DNA of 64,000 nt from Pseudomonas silvicola (GTDB taxonomy: Bacteria > Pseudomonadota > Gammaproteobacteria > Pseudomonadales > Pseudomonadaceae), in assembly GCF_026651855.1 (NCBI RefSeq), contig NZ_CP093280.1, positions 7,090,501 through 7,154,500 of the forward strand, given 5' to 3'. The position numbers were made by a program, and so were the translations under genes. Shown piece after piece: positions 45,761 to 55,285 of the stretch. The first letter of the stretch is position 1, and the number at the start of each line of letters is the position of its first letter. The notes below the pieces were generated by a model that was given only the letters and a program-made list of their open reading frames with translations, did no database searches and was not told where the DNA came from.

Positions 45761-47016
45761 CGTTTACGCTCACTGTCGGCGGTACGTTCACTGCGCGCGG
45801 CGCGTTCCTGCAGGCGGCGGGCGCCCACGCTGTCGCCCTGGGCGGCCAGCAGCATGGCCAAGTGCGCCAGTGCTTCAGGGTGCTGCGGTTGCAGGTACAG
45901 CGCCTTGCGATAAAAATCCTGGGCCTTGCGCGCATCGCCACCGACATCGTTGAGCAAACCGAGCCAATAGAATGCCTGCGCATCAGGCCCATGGTGCTTG
46001 AGGTAGGCGTCGCAGGCCTGCATGGCCTCCAGGCGCTTGCCCTCGTTGGCCAGGCTGGCGATCTGTTCGAGCGTCACCTGTACTGCTTTTTCGGCCGCGG
46101 GCGGCTTCACTTGAGGCACCGGTGGCAGGGGTGGCGACGGGCGCGAACGCACCGGCGGTGCCAGCGGCCGGGGCGGCGGCGCCGCACGCGTCGGCGTGGG
46201 CACGGGCTCCACGGGCAGTACCTCGGCGCGCACGAAGGCGAACGATTGGGCCACGCCCAGCGGACGCATGCCCAGGCGAGCCAGCAGGCTACCCTCGGCA
46301 GGGCCGATGAACAGCGCGCCGTCCGGGTCATTGAAGCCCTTGAGCACCTCGAATACGCGCTGCTGGGTGTCCACGTCGAAATAGATCAGCAGGTTGCGGC
46401 AGAACACGAAATCATAAGGTGCCTCGCCCTTGAGCAGGGCCGGGTCAAGCACATTGCCCACCTGCAGGCGAACCTGTTGGCGCACCCGTTCAAGCAGACG
46501 ATAGCCATCGTCCACGGCGTCGAAATAGCGATCACGGAACGTCAGGTCGGTGCCGCGAAACGAGTTGCGACCGTATACGCCGCGCTGGGCCTTGGCCACC
46601 GAGATCGGGCTGATATCCACCCCATCGATGGTGAACAACGCCGCACTGATGCCAGCATCTAACAGCGCCATGGCAATGGAATAGGGCTCCTCGCCGGTGG
46701 AACAGGGCAGGCTGAGAATACGCAGCGGCCTGGCCGCCTTGAGCTCCACCAGGCGCGCCTGGGCCACCCGCACCAGGGCGTTGAAGGTTTCCGGGTAGCG
46801 CATGAACCAGGTTTCAGGAACGATCACCGCCTCGATCAGGGCTTGTTGTTCCGCACCGCTGAGCTGCAGCAACCCCCAGTAGGCGTTCAGGTCGGCGGCC
46901 CCACTGGCCGCGCAACGCTGGCGTACCGCGCGCTCGATCATGGGCGCACCCACCGAAGCCACATCGAGCCCGATGCGGTCACGCAGGTACTTGAAAAAAC
47001 GTGGGTCGTGCTCCAT
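45757..47016 (-). CDS. wspC: WspC, CheR-type methyltransferase with TPR
   Basis: A 419-residue SAM-dependent methyltransferase that methylates glutamates on WspA. CheR N-domain and catalytic domain occupy ~1-270 (PETWFMRYPETF, LRILSLPCSTGEEPYSIAMALLDAG, DFVFCRNLLIYFD). A Pro-rich linker (~280-310) leads to tetratricopeptide repeats at ~320-410 (ALYLQPQHPEALAHLAMLLAAQGD). The start shares one base with the wspB stop (TAATG). Methylation by WspC and demethylation by WspF set the adaptation state. Confidence 0.95.
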   Translation of the reverse strand: MEHDPRFFKYLRDRIGLDVASVGAPMIERAVRQRCAASGAADLNAYWGLLQLSGAEQQALIEAVIVPETWFMRYPETFNALVRVAQARLVELKAARPLRILSLPCSTGEEPYSIAMALLDAGISAALFTIDGVDISPISVAKAQRGVYGRNSFRGTDLTFRDRYFDAVDDGYRLLERVRQQVRLQVGNVLDPALLKGEAPYDFVFCRNLLIYFDVDTQQRVFEVLKGFNDPDGALFIGPAEGSLLARLGMRPLGVAQSFAFVRAEVLPVEPVPTPTRAAPPPRPLAPPVRSRPSPPLPPVPQVKPPAAEKAVQVTLEQIASLANEGKRLEAMQACDAYLKHHGPDAQAFYWLGLLNDVGGDARKAQDFYRKALYLQPQHPEALAHLAMLLAAQGDSVGARRLQERAARSERTADSERKR

Positions 47017-47549
47017 TAGCCTTCCCCGTCCATGAACTGCGCGGCCAACTGCGGAGCGAACAGCCGTTCGCGCACGCGCTCATCGAGCAGATCCTGAACG
47101 CCTACCCATTGCAGCAGGCCCTGCTCATCCTCGCGCACCGGCCCCAGATAAGGGGCTTCCCGGTTGGACACGCCATAGGGGCGAAAGTCTTGCGCGGGGC
47201 AGCGCAAGGTCTGCGTGGCGTGCTCGAGAATCAGCCCCAGGCGCTGGTCGCCTTGCATCGCACTGGCGGCATAATGCACCAGCACCAGGCGGGTGCTGGT
47301 GCGCTGCGATGCCGGGACACCGAACATCAACTGCCCTACGTCGATGACCGGCACCACGCGGCCGCGGTGAGAAAAGATGCCAGCCACCCACGCCGGCGCC
47401 TGGGGCACCGGCTTGAGGGGCACGCAGGGCAGCACCTCACCAATATCGGTAGCCGCCAGGGCAAAGCGCTGGTCTCCCACCCGGAACACCAGGAACAGCT
47501 TGCCCTGCGCGGCAGGCGCAGCCACGTTGGGCCGCAAGGGGGCGCTCAT
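47016..47549 (-). CDS. wspB: WspB, CheW-type coupling protein
   Basis: A 177-residue CheW protein (QGKLFLVFRVGDQRFALAATDIGEVLPCVPLKPVPQAPAWVAGIFSHRGRVVPVIDVGQL), linking the receptor WspA to the kinase WspE. Start ATG shares a base with the wspA stop (TGATG), so translation is coupled to the receptor. Confidence 0.93.
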   Translation of the reverse strand: MSAPLRPNVAAPAAQGKLFLVFRVGDQRFALAATDIGEVLPCVPLKPVPQAPAWVAGIFSHRGRVVPVIDVGQLMFGVPASQRTSTRLVLVHYAASAMQGDQRLGLILEHATQTLRCPAQDFRPYGVSNREAPYLGPVREDEQGLLQWVGVQDLLDERVRERLFAPQLAAQFMDGEG

Positions 47550-49177
47550 CAGACCTTGAAACGCGAGACGCCACCGCGCAGCCCTGCGGCCACCTGGCTC
47601 AGTTCGTCGATGGCGAAGCTGGCCTGGCGCAAGGACTCGACGGTCTGGCTGCTGGCGTCGCCCAGTTGCGACAACGCGTGGTTGATCTGTTCGGCCCCGG
47701 TGGCCTGGGCCTGCATGCCTTCATTGACCATCAGCACCCGCGGCGCCAGCGCCTGAACCTGCTGAATGATCTGCGACAGCTGGTCACCGACCTGCTGCAC
47801 CTCGAACATGCCACGGCGCACTTCCTCGGAGAATTTGTCCATGCCCATCACACCGGCTGACACCGCCGACTGGATTTCGCGCACCATCTGTTCGATGTCG
47901 TAGGTGGCCACGGCGGTCTGGTCGGCCAGGCGCCGTACTTCGGTGGCGACCACCGCGAAGCCGCGGCCGTACTCCCCCGCCTTCTCGGCCTCGATGGCAG
48001 CGTTGAGGGATAGCAGGTTGGTCTGGTCGGCGACCTTGACGATGGTGACCACCACCTGGTTGATGTTGCTGGCCTTCTCGTTGAGGATCGCCAGCTTGGC
48101 ATTGACCAGGTCGGCGGCGCCCATCACCTGGTGCATGGTGTCTTCCATGCGCGACAGCCCCTGCTGGCCGGAACCGGCGAGCATCGAGGCAGCGTCGGCG
48201 GCGGAGGTCACCTCGGTCATGGTACGCACCAGGTCCCGGGAGGTGGCGGCGATTTCCCGCGAGGTAGCCCCGATCTCGGTGGTGGTGGCGGCGGTTTCCG
48301 TGGCGGTGGCCTGCTGCTGCTTGGAAGTAGCGGCGATCTCGGTCACCGAGGTCGTGACCTGCACGGAGGAGCGCTGGGCCTGGGAGACCAGGGCGGTGAG
48401 CTCGGTCATCATGTCGTTGAAGCCGGTTTCGACCATGCCGAACTCGTCCCGGCGCGACAGGTCCAGGCGGGTACTGAGGTCACCATTGCGCATGGTGTCC
48501 AGGATCTTCACGATCTTCTGCATTGGCTGCATGATCGCGCGCATCAGCAACAGGCCGCAGATACCTGCGGCGATGATCGCCAGCAACAGCGCGATGCCCA
48601 TGGTCAGCTTGGCGTCGCTGACCGCCTGCGAGCTGGCCTGGGACGCGTGCTCGGCCGCGTCGCGGTTGCGCTCGATGAGGGTGTTGAGCTGCTTGCGCCC
48701 AGCGATCCAGGCCGGGGTGAGTTGATCATTGAGCAGGTCTTGCGCCTGGGTGAAGTGCTTCTGGTGGTAGGCATCCAGCACTTTGGCGAGCACCTGCGCA
48801 TATTCGCCGTTCAGGCGCGCGAACTCGTCAAAGTTGGCCTTGTCTTCCGGGTCGAACACGGTTTTCTGATAGTTGGCCATCTGCTCGGCAAGGCGGCTGG
48901 CGAAACCCTTGTACTGTTCTTCGTCAGCGGTAACGTACTCGCGCTGGTAGCTCAGGCCAACCAGTTGCTGGGTGTAGACATAGCTGTCCACCCAGGCACT
49001 GCGAATCATCGAACTGTAATAGACGCCCGGGACGCTGTCGTTACGCACCGTCTGCTGGGCATCATCGATAGCCTTCAGGCGCGTGTAGGAAGCGACCACC
49101 ATCAACAGCATGATGGCGATGATCACGGCGAAACTCGCCAGAATCCGTTGGCGCAATGTCCAGTTCTTCACAGTCAT
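47549..49177 (-). CDS. wspA: WspA, membrane-bound methyl-accepting surface sensor
   Basis: A 542-residue MCP-type receptor. It has TM1 at ~12-30, a periplasmic four-helix ligand region (~31-188), TM2 (~190-212, GIALLLAIIAAGICGLLLM), a HAMP domain (RAIMQPMQKIVKILDTMRNGDLSTRLD), and a long cytoplasmic signalling hairpin with the conserved tip around EAEKAGEYGRGFAVVATEVRRLADQT. There is no C-terminal CheR-binding pentapeptide. It senses surface contact in related species and heads the operon wspA-B-C-D-E-F then wspR. The promoter should lie in 49178-49281. Confidence 0.96.
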   Translation of the reverse strand: MTVKNWTLRQRILASFAVIIAIMLLMVVASYTRLKAIDDAQQTVRNDSVPGVYYSSMIRSAWVDSYVYTQQLVGLSYQREYVTADEEQYKGFASRLAEQMANYQKTVFDPEDKANFDEFARLNGEYAQVLAKVLDAYHQKHFTQAQDLLNDQLTPAWIAGRKQLNTLIERNRDAAEHASQASSQAVSDAKLTMGIALLLAIIAAGICGLLLMRAIMQPMQKIVKILDTMRNGDLSTRLDLSRRDEFGMVETGFNDMMTELTALVSQAQRSSVQVTTSVTEIAATSKQQQATATETAATTTEIGATSREIAATSRDLVRTMTEVTSAADAASMLAGSGQQGLSRMEDTMHQVMGAADLVNAKLAILNEKASNINQVVVTIVKVADQTNLLSLNAAIEAEKAGEYGRGFAVVATEVRRLADQTAVATYDIEQMVREIQSAVSAGVMGMDKFSEEVRRGMFEVQQVGDQLSQIIQQVQALAPRVLMVNEGMQAQATGAEQINHALSQLGDASSQTVESLRQASFAIDELSQVAAGLRGGVSRFKV

Positions 49178-49281
49178 CCCTCGAGAGTGCTACGTCTACC
49201 GGCGAAATGGGGCGAGTATAGCCCAGCGATAACCCTGCTGACTGTGTCGTTTTTACCTGTTTTTCTACATAATTCCGCGGC

Positions 49282-50415
49282 TCAGGCCCGTTGCCGCCCA
49301 GCCACGGACCATAGCGGAGCAGCCTCGCTGGCCGGCGCACCGCCATGGCGCAGAATGTCGAGAATACGGCGGTGCGCATGGCCATCGCCGAACGGGTTGC
49401 TCCATGCTACCTGGGCATTGCCCACGGCGTGCGCGGCCTCGATCAGGCTTTGCGCGGTCACCGACGCCACCAGCAGCGCGCCGCCCGATGCCAGGCTTTC
49501 CGGGCGTTCGGTGTTGGCGCGCAGCACCAGGCAGCGGCGGCGCAGCACGCATGCCTCTTCCTGAAGGCCACCGCTGTCGGTGAGCACCAGCGCGGCCCCC
49601 TGCAGCAGCGCCAGCATGTCCAGGTAACCCACCGGGTCGATGGCCTTGATCAACGGTTGCGCGGCCAGTATCTGGCGGTGCTGTGCGCCCAGGCGCGGGT
49701 GCACCGGCAATATCACCGGCCGGTCCTGGGCCTGCGCCAGGGCCTGCACGGCCGCCATCAAGCCGGCGAAATGGTCCAGGTCATCGGTATTGGAGGGCCG
49801 GTGGCAGGTAAGCAGCATGTAGTCGTCCGGGTCCAGGCCCAGGGCCGGGTGAATACGCGAATGCTCGACGGCCGCGCACGCGTGGCGCAAGGTCGCGTCG
49901 TTGCCCGTGTTGCCGGTCACGTGCACATTGGCGCCAATGATGCCTTCACGGGCGAGCAACTCGACCTGCAAGGGCGAGGGGCAGAACCAGTAACTGGACA
50001 AGTGGTCCAGCAGCACACGGTTGGTTTCCTCTGGCATGCCCCGGTCGAAACTGCGCAAGCCCGCCTCCACGTGGGCCACCGCGATACCGGCCTTGCTCGC
50101 GGCCAGGCCACCGGCCAAGGCACTGTTGGTATCACCCTGGACCACCACGCAGTCGGGCTGCACCTGCTGCAGAATGGGCTCGATGCCCGCGATCATCCGT
50201 GCCAGTTGGGTCGCCGCCGGCCCAGACCCTACCCCCAGGTTGAAGTGCGCCGAGGGCAGGCCCAGCTCCTCGAAAAACAGCCGATCCATGACGCCTGCAT
50301 AGTGCTGGTTGGTATGAATCAGCGTATAGCGCACACCCTCTTCGATACAGGCTGAGATCAACGAGGAGAGCTTGATGATTTCCGGGCGGGTCCCCAGAAC
50401 GAATGCTATGTGCAT
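49282..50415 (-). CDS. wecB: UDP-N-acetylglucosamine 2-epimerase (non-hydrolysing, WecB-like)
   Basis: A 377-residue GT-B fold enzyme that converts UDP-GlcNAc to UDP-ManNAc. Motifs: LGTRPEIIKLS, QGDTNSALAGGLAA, HVEAGLRSFDRGMPEETNR, LTCHRPSN, and the active-site DSGGLQEEA. It supplies ManNAc-type sugar for the surrounding glycan cluster. It is the last gene of a four-gene minus-strand operon with overlapping ends, sharing 10 bp with the ABC transporter gene. The final ~30 residues are Ala/Arg-rich and not conserved. Confidence 0.93.
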   Translation of the reverse strand: MHIAFVLGTRPEIIKLSSLISACIEEGVRYTLIHTNQHYAGVMDRLFFEELGLPSAHFNLGVGSGPAATQLARMIAGIEPILQQVQPDCVVVQGDTNSALAGGLAASKAGIAVAHVEAGLRSFDRGMPEETNRVLLDHLSSYWFCPSPLQVELLAREGIIGANVHVTGNTGNDATLRHACAAVEHSRIHPALGLDPDDYMLLTCHRPSNTDDLDHFAGLMAAVQALAQAQDRPVILPVHPRLGAQHRQILAAQPLIKAIDPVGYLDMLALLQGAALVLTDSGGLQEEACVLRRRCLVLRANTERPESLASGGALLVASVTAQSLIEAAHAVGNAQVAWSNPFGDGHAHRRILDILRHGGAPASEAAPLWSVAGRQRA

Positions 50416-52163
50416 GTAGCCGTTTCCGTGTGCTCGATGCCAAGTGGACCCTGGTGGATCGGGTGGTCCTGGGTAAAGGGTTGCATTATGCCATCAACCA
50501 GCACCAGGCTGCGGTCGGTAAACTGCAAGGCGCTCAGCCGGTGGGTCACCAGCAGCACAGCCAAGCCGGGGCGGGCCGTGCGCAGGTGCTGCAGGAAGCG
50601 TTGTTCGCTCAATTGGTCCAGCGCCGCCGTGGCCTCGTCGAGGATCAGCAAATGGCCGGCATGGGCCAGCGCCCTGGCCAGGCCGATGCGCTGCCGCTCG
50701 CCACCCGACAGCTGCTGTTCGAACACCTCTACCGGCGTGTCCAGACCGCTGCCAAGGCGCGCCAGCACCTTGCCGAAACCGGCGAGGGTCAAGGCTTCGA
50801 GCAGTGCCGAATCGGCCTGCTCCCCCAGCAGGCTGACGTTGTCACGCAGTGTGCCGGGGATCAGTGTGGTGCTGGCACCCGCGTAGCCGATGGCCGGGCG
50901 GCCACTGTCAGCCAGGCCCCATCGCACGGTGCCGGCCTGGGGCACCAACTCGCCCATCAGCAGGTCGACCAGGGTCGACTTGCCCGCGCCGGATTCACCC
51001 ACTACCCCCAGCCACTCACCGGCGCCGGCGGTCAGCGTCAGGTCGCGTATCACGGGCTGGTCAGCGCCAGGGTAGGCGAACGTCAACGCCGTGCACTGCA
51101 ACAGGGTTGCCCCCTGCGCCGCCGGTGCTGGCGCGCCGGGGGGCGGTTGCCGATCGGCGCCCAGGCGTTCGAAGTAGCTACGGGTAAAACCCAGGGTCTG
51201 CAGGCAAAAGGCAATCCGGCGCAGGCTGGGAAGCAGGCGCAGGCCCATGGCGGCGAACAGCGTCAGCGACTGCAGGTTGGCCTGGCCGGGGGTGTCGCCG
51301 GCCACCAGCACGGCGGCGCCCAACGCCAGCAGCAACAACAGCTCCAGCACCGGCGCCTGAACCTCGGTGACGGTACGCTCGCGGGCTATCGCCCGCGCAT
51401 AACCGGCCGCCACGGGCCGGTAGCGCGCCAGCACCGCCGAGGTCCGCTGGTACAGGTGCAGTTCACGCAGGCACGCCACGCTGTCTGCAACCCAGCGCTG
51501 CATCAGCAACTGGCTGCGTACCCGCCCAGCCCCAGGTGTGCGGCCCAGGCGCCGCGACAGCGCCAGGCTGGCCGGCAGCACCGCCGCCAGTGCCGCGATC
51601 AGCAACAGGCTGGGCAAGGGTTCGCGCTCCAGCAGCACGCACAGAATCAGCCCGGTGACGATGACTTCACTCAACAGGTCAAGGCTGACCAGCACCGTGC
51701 TGCCCATGACCCTGGGTACCCACTGGTTGACCGCCAGGTTGCTGCCATGGCCCTGGCTGTCAGGCCGCGCGCCACTGCCCACGGATAACTCCCGGGCAAA
51801 CACCGCCATGCTCACCTGCAATGTCCAGCGGTCCGTCAGCCTGCCGCGCCATGCGCTCAACAGGGGCGTCACCACCACCTTGCAGACCGCCAGGGACAGC
51901 ACCAGCGCCAGCACCGGGGACAGCCAACCGCCGCTGTGATGGTCGAGCCAGCTCAGCCATGGGTTGCCACGCGACACCGGCGCCACACCCGGTATCAACG
52001 CGGCCAGCACGCCTGCCAGCAGCAGCGCGGCCAAGGTATCGACCACCGCCCTGGCCAGCAACAGCACCAGCATCCCGACGATGCTGATGGCGGGCACGCC
52101 GCACCGGGCAACAAACGCCAGGGCCTGCTGAGGCAGGCGCCACAGGGGCGTGGGCGTACTCAT
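50406..52163 (-). CDS. ABC transporter, fused membrane and ATPase domains (PglK/lipid flippase-like)
   Basis: A 585-residue half-transporter: six transmembrane helices in ~1-310, then an ATPase domain with Walker A GESGAGKST, signature LSGGERQRIG, Walker B LLILDEAT and H-loop LLVTHRLS. Homodimers of this type flip lipid-linked oligosaccharides or export glycolipids (PglK, MsbA). Genomic context among sugar transferases favours a glycan role. The TM region is weakly conserved, so peptide export cannot be excluded. Start and stop overlap its neighbours. Confidence 0.87.
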   Translation of the reverse strand: MSTPTPLWRLPQQALAFVARCGVPAISIVGMLVLLLARAVVDTLAALLLAGVLAALIPGVAPVSRGNPWLSWLDHHSGGWLSPVLALVLSLAVCKVVVTPLLSAWRGRLTDRWTLQVSMAVFARELSVGSGARPDSQGHGSNLAVNQWVPRVMGSTVLVSLDLLSEVIVTGLILCVLLEREPLPSLLLIAALAAVLPASLALSRRLGRTPGAGRVRSQLLMQRWVADSVACLRELHLYQRTSAVLARYRPVAAGYARAIARERTVTEVQAPVLELLLLLALGAAVLVAGDTPGQANLQSLTLFAAMGLRLLPSLRRIAFCLQTLGFTRSYFERLGADRQPPPGAPAPAAQGATLLQCTALTFAYPGADQPVIRDLTLTAGAGEWLGVVGESGAGKSTLVDLLMGELVPQAGTVRWGLADSGRPAIGYAGASTTLIPGTLRDNVSLLGEQADSALLEALTLAGFGKVLARLGSGLDTPVEVFEQQLSGGERQRIGLARALAHAGHLLILDEATAALDQLSEQRFLQHLRTARPGLAVLLVTHRLSALQFTDRSLVLVDGIMQPFTQDHPIHQGPLGIEHTETATCT

Positions 52164-53911
52164 GGTTTCACGGCAATCAGGGATTTGGGCATGCCCAGCA
52201 CCCGTTCACGGATAATCCGCGCGCGCGGCAGCAGCGCCTGGAACCGACGCTTGCTGAGCAGTTGCGCGCTGTCCACCCACGTCTCGGCTTCATCCCGGCT
52301 GGCTGCGCGCGGCCAGTGGCCCAATGGCACGCGGCTGACCAGCCAGACCCGCAGGCGGCGCGGCAGCCAGTGGAATATCGGCGTCATGCAATGGGGCTCC
52401 AGCGGGCACCAGAAGTCCGGTGTCTGGATGAAATAGGCTTCGGCCACCCGCTCAAGCTCTCGGGCAAAGCGGGCCATGCGCGGGCTGCCCACGTGTTCGA
52501 TCACCGAATTGGAGTGGGCCAGGTGGAACGCCTGGTCAGCGAAGCCTGCCAGGTCGCAACCGTCCCCCACCACCTGACGAAAGCGCGGATGAGCAGGCGG
52601 GCCACCCGGATGCTCGAGGTTGACCAGGGTGATGGTGACAGCGTGGGCGTCCAGGAACTCGGCGGGCACGATGTTCCAGTAACGCACCGTGCCGCCCACA
52701 TCAATGATGTTCACACTGCCATGACGGGCATGGGCCTGGCGGATCAGCGCCAGCAAAGGCCCGATGCGCCGGGCGCGCAACCGGGCCCCCAGGGACCGCG
52801 GGTTGTCGTAATCACTCACCAGCATGGCCAGGCGCTTGCCCAGGCCGGGTCGCTGCCGAGGTTCGAGCAAGGCGCCGTAAACCTGGGCCAGGGCGGCCGC
52901 CCGGCGTGACCAGGTGAAGCCGTCCCTGACCGCGTCGCGCACAGCCTCGGGCACCGGGCGCCCGGCGTAGGCGGCCGCGCATCTCGCCAGGGCCTCTGGC
53001 TCGGCCAGCGGGAACAGCGCCGGCCAGCCCACTGCATCCGTGATGGCGCGACAGCCTTCGATGTCCGAGCACAGGATCGGCACCCCGGCCAGCAACGCTT
53101 CAAGCACCACCGTGGGCATGCCCTCGCGCTCCGAAGCCAGCACCATCGCATCACAGCCGGCCATCATGCGAGCCGTGGCCAGGTCGTCCTGCCAGCCGTG
53201 GAAATGAACCCGCGCGGCCAGCCCACGGGCTTCGGCCAGGGCCTCCAGGCGTAGGCGATCGTCGCCTCGACCGACCACATGCAGCTGCGCCCCGGCCAAC
53301 ACGTCAGTGCCCAGCGCGAGGATCACATCATCCAGACGCTTGACCGGGTCCAGGCGCCCCACCGACAGCAATGCCGGGCTGCCAGCCAGCCGTTCGACCG
53401 GCGCCGAAAACGCCTCACGATGCTCATCGATGCAATTGGGCACGATCAATACCCGGCCCGGGTGCAGCCCGCGCCGGGCCAGGTCGACAACCCAGCCCTG
53501 ATGCAGCAGCACCACCGCGCCGGCGGCCCGAACCAGCCAGCGCTCGACGGTCAGGTCCCAGAGACGTTTGAGCCCCCTGCGCCACCAGGTCCCCGTGTCG
53601 TAATAGCAATGCGGGGTGTAGACCACCGCCACGCCACGGAGTCTGGCGAGCATGGCCGCCACCGCGGTAAAGGGTGTACGCGCGCCGTGCACATGGACCA
53701 CATCGCTGTCCCCCACGGCACGCCACAGGCTGGCGTACCCGCCTTGGGTCAGTGGGCAGGGCGGGTCGCGTCGATCGACCGTCGGCGCCAGCACCGCCAG
53801 GCGCACCTCCCCCTGCCCGCGCAGCGCCAGGGCCAGCCCCTGGATGTGGCGGGCGACGCCGCTGGACAACGGCTCGAACTCCTTGCTCACCTGCAGCACC
53901 TTTACGCTCAC
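52160..53911 (-). CDS. Fusion of GT4-type glycosyltransferase and SAM-dependent methyltransferase
   Basis: A 583-residue fusion. Residues ~1-380 form a GT4 glycosyltransferase (VLQVSKEFEPLSSGVARHIQGLA at the N-terminus, LLSVGRLDPVKRLDDVI, and the EREGMPTVVLEALLAGVPI nucleotide-sugar motif). Residues ~400-580 form a class I methyltransferase (SVNIIDVGGTVRYW as motif I, VNLEHPGGPP, HLAHSNSVIEHVGSP). The two domains are in one frame without a stop. I chose a GTG start at 53911, overlapping the preceding gene's TGA by four bases. It may add and methylate a sugar at the chain end, which would be a chain-length-limiting cap (inference). Confidence 0.85.
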   Translation of the reverse strand: MSVKVLQVSKEFEPLSSGVARHIQGLALALRGQGEVRLAVLAPTVDRRDPPCPLTQGGYASLWRAVGDSDVVHVHGARTPFTAVAAMLARLRGVAVVYTPHCYYDTGTWWRRGLKRLWDLTVERWLVRAAGAVVLLHQGWVVDLARRGLHPGRVLIVPNCIDEHREAFSAPVERLAGSPALLSVGRLDPVKRLDDVILALGTDVLAGAQLHVVGRGDDRLRLEALAEARGLAARVHFHGWQDDLATARMMAGCDAMVLASEREGMPTVVLEALLAGVPILCSDIEGCRAITDAVGWPALFPLAEPEALARCAAAYAGRPVPEAVRDAVRDGFTWSRRAAALAQVYGALLEPRQRPGLGKRLAMLVSDYDNPRSLGARLRARRIGPLLALIRQAHARHGSVNIIDVGGTVRYWNIVPAEFLDAHAVTITLVNLEHPGGPPAHPRFRQVVGDGCDLAGFADQAFHLAHSNSVIEHVGSPRMARFARELERVAEAYFIQTPDFWCPLEPHCMTPIFHWLPRRLRVWLVSRVPLGHWPRAASRDEAETWVDSAQLLSKRRFQALLPRARIIRERVLGMPKSLIAVKP

Positions 53912-55203
53912 GGCGTGACCTCCGCCGATGAACCCTGGGCAATGCGTTCGAGCCACCCGGCAAAACCGCCGGGCACTTCGCTGAAACTGGCTTGCAACCA
54001 GCGCGCCTGGGCATCGGCGGCCTGCTCGCGGAAGGCTGCGTCATGGCGCAGGCGGCCATAGAGCTGTACCACCTGCTGCGCCGAGTCGGCATGCAATGGC
54101 GCAGCCAACACCGCGCGGGCCGCCTGGTTGCCCGGCAACGGCCATTGCAACGCCACCACCCAATGCCCCGCCAGTGCGGCTTCGAGCATGGCGGTGGAGC
54201 AATAGCCCACCACCAATTGCGTTCCACTGCCACCCGCGCGCAGTACCGGGTGCGGTGGACGGGAGCAGGCCGCGGCGGCAACACCGTGGTAGGGCTCGGT
54301 TTCCAGGGGGTGCAGAAGAATCCGGGTGTGTGGCGCCAGGCGTAACAGCTCGGCCGCCAAAGCCCACAGGCGTTGCTTGATATCGCTGCCCAGCACCGGC
54401 GCGTGGGTTTGCGACAGCAGCGCCAGGCCCTGGGGTGCTTGCGGCGGCGGCACCGGCAAGCCGGCACGGCCCAGGCTATCGTCGATCAGGGCGCTGTCCG
54501 GGCAGCCGGCCGCGACGAAAGCGCGACGGCTGCTGGCTCCCCATACCAGGTACCAGTCGGCACGCACGGGGAAAAATTCGTCCGTGGGCACGCCATGCTG
54601 CAGGCAGATGGCCGGCAGGCCCTGGCCCAGGGACGCCCGGCTCATCAGGTCGAAGTCGTTGTGCAACACCAGCACGCCCTGGCAGGCACCCAGGGTTCGC
54701 TGCAGGCTACCCTGCCACAGGCAGCGGCGTGCCAGGCAGCTTGCCAGCAATAAAGGCTGCCCCTGGGCCAGGCCACGCAGCAACGTGCGCAGGCTGTTCC
54801 ACAGTACGCCCGGTGAGGGCCGCGACGGGCGCAGAACCGGCAGGTCGGCGGGAAAGCCACTGCGTGGCAGGCGCGGGTGCGCCAGAACCAGCACCGGCCG
54901 CGGCTGGGCAGCCAGCGCCGGCAAGGCCCGCAGCAGGGTGCCCCAGCCACTGACGCCGGCCAGCGTGGCCAGCAGGATCATGGGGCGCTCGCCGCCCTGG
55001 AGGCGGTGCCCAGGCTGGCGCAGCAGTTGCCAGGTGTCACGCAGCCACGCCACCAGGGCCCGAAGCCCGGCACGCCACGGTTGCCTTCCAGCCCCCAGGT
55101 AGAACAGCTCATGACGTACATCGGCGGCGGCCTCACCGAAGCGCCGACGCAGGTCCGCAAAGCGCTGCTGATAAGATCCCTCTAGCCAAACCGAGGACTT
55201 CAT
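53908..55203 (-). CDS. Surface-carbohydrate biosynthesis protein, GT-B-like
   Basis: A 431-residue cytoplasmic protein. The central region (CLQHGVPTDEFFPVRADWYLVWGASSRRAF ... TRILLHPLETEPYHGVAAA ... VVGYCSTAMLEAALAGHWVVAL) has the QHG and STAM motifs of the polysaccharide-biosynthesis group related to CDP-glycerol glycerophosphotransferases and capsule sialyl/Kdo transferases. The N-terminal ~90 residues are helical and not recognised. Start ATG 55203 (MKSSVWLEG) was preferred over the extension to 55260. It is first in the minus-strand operon. The donor sugar or phosphate group is unknown. Confidence 0.72.
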   Translation of the reverse strand: MKSSVWLEGSYQQRFADLRRRFGEAAADVRHELFYLGAGRQPWRAGLRALVAWLRDTWQLLRQPGHRLQGGERPMILLATLAGVSGWGTLLRALPALAAQPRPVLVLAHPRLPRSGFPADLPVLRPSRPSPGVLWNSLRTLLRGLAQGQPLLLASCLARRCLWQGSLQRTLGACQGVLVLHNDFDLMSRASLGQGLPAICLQHGVPTDEFFPVRADWYLVWGASSRRAFVAAGCPDSALIDDSLGRAGLPVPPPQAPQGLALLSQTHAPVLGSDIKQRLWALAAELLRLAPHTRILLHPLETEPYHGVAAAACSRPPHPVLRAGGSGTQLVVGYCSTAMLEAALAGHWVVALQWPLPGNQAARAVLAAPLHADSAQQVVQLYGRLRHDAAFREQAADAQARWLQASFSEVPGGFAGWLERIAQGSSAEVTP

Positions 55204-55285
55204 GGGCAATATCCCTATCGTTGATGGCCTAACGCTACAGGTGCGAGAGTGACTTGCCAATCAGGCTTTGGAAAGGGCCGCGTTC

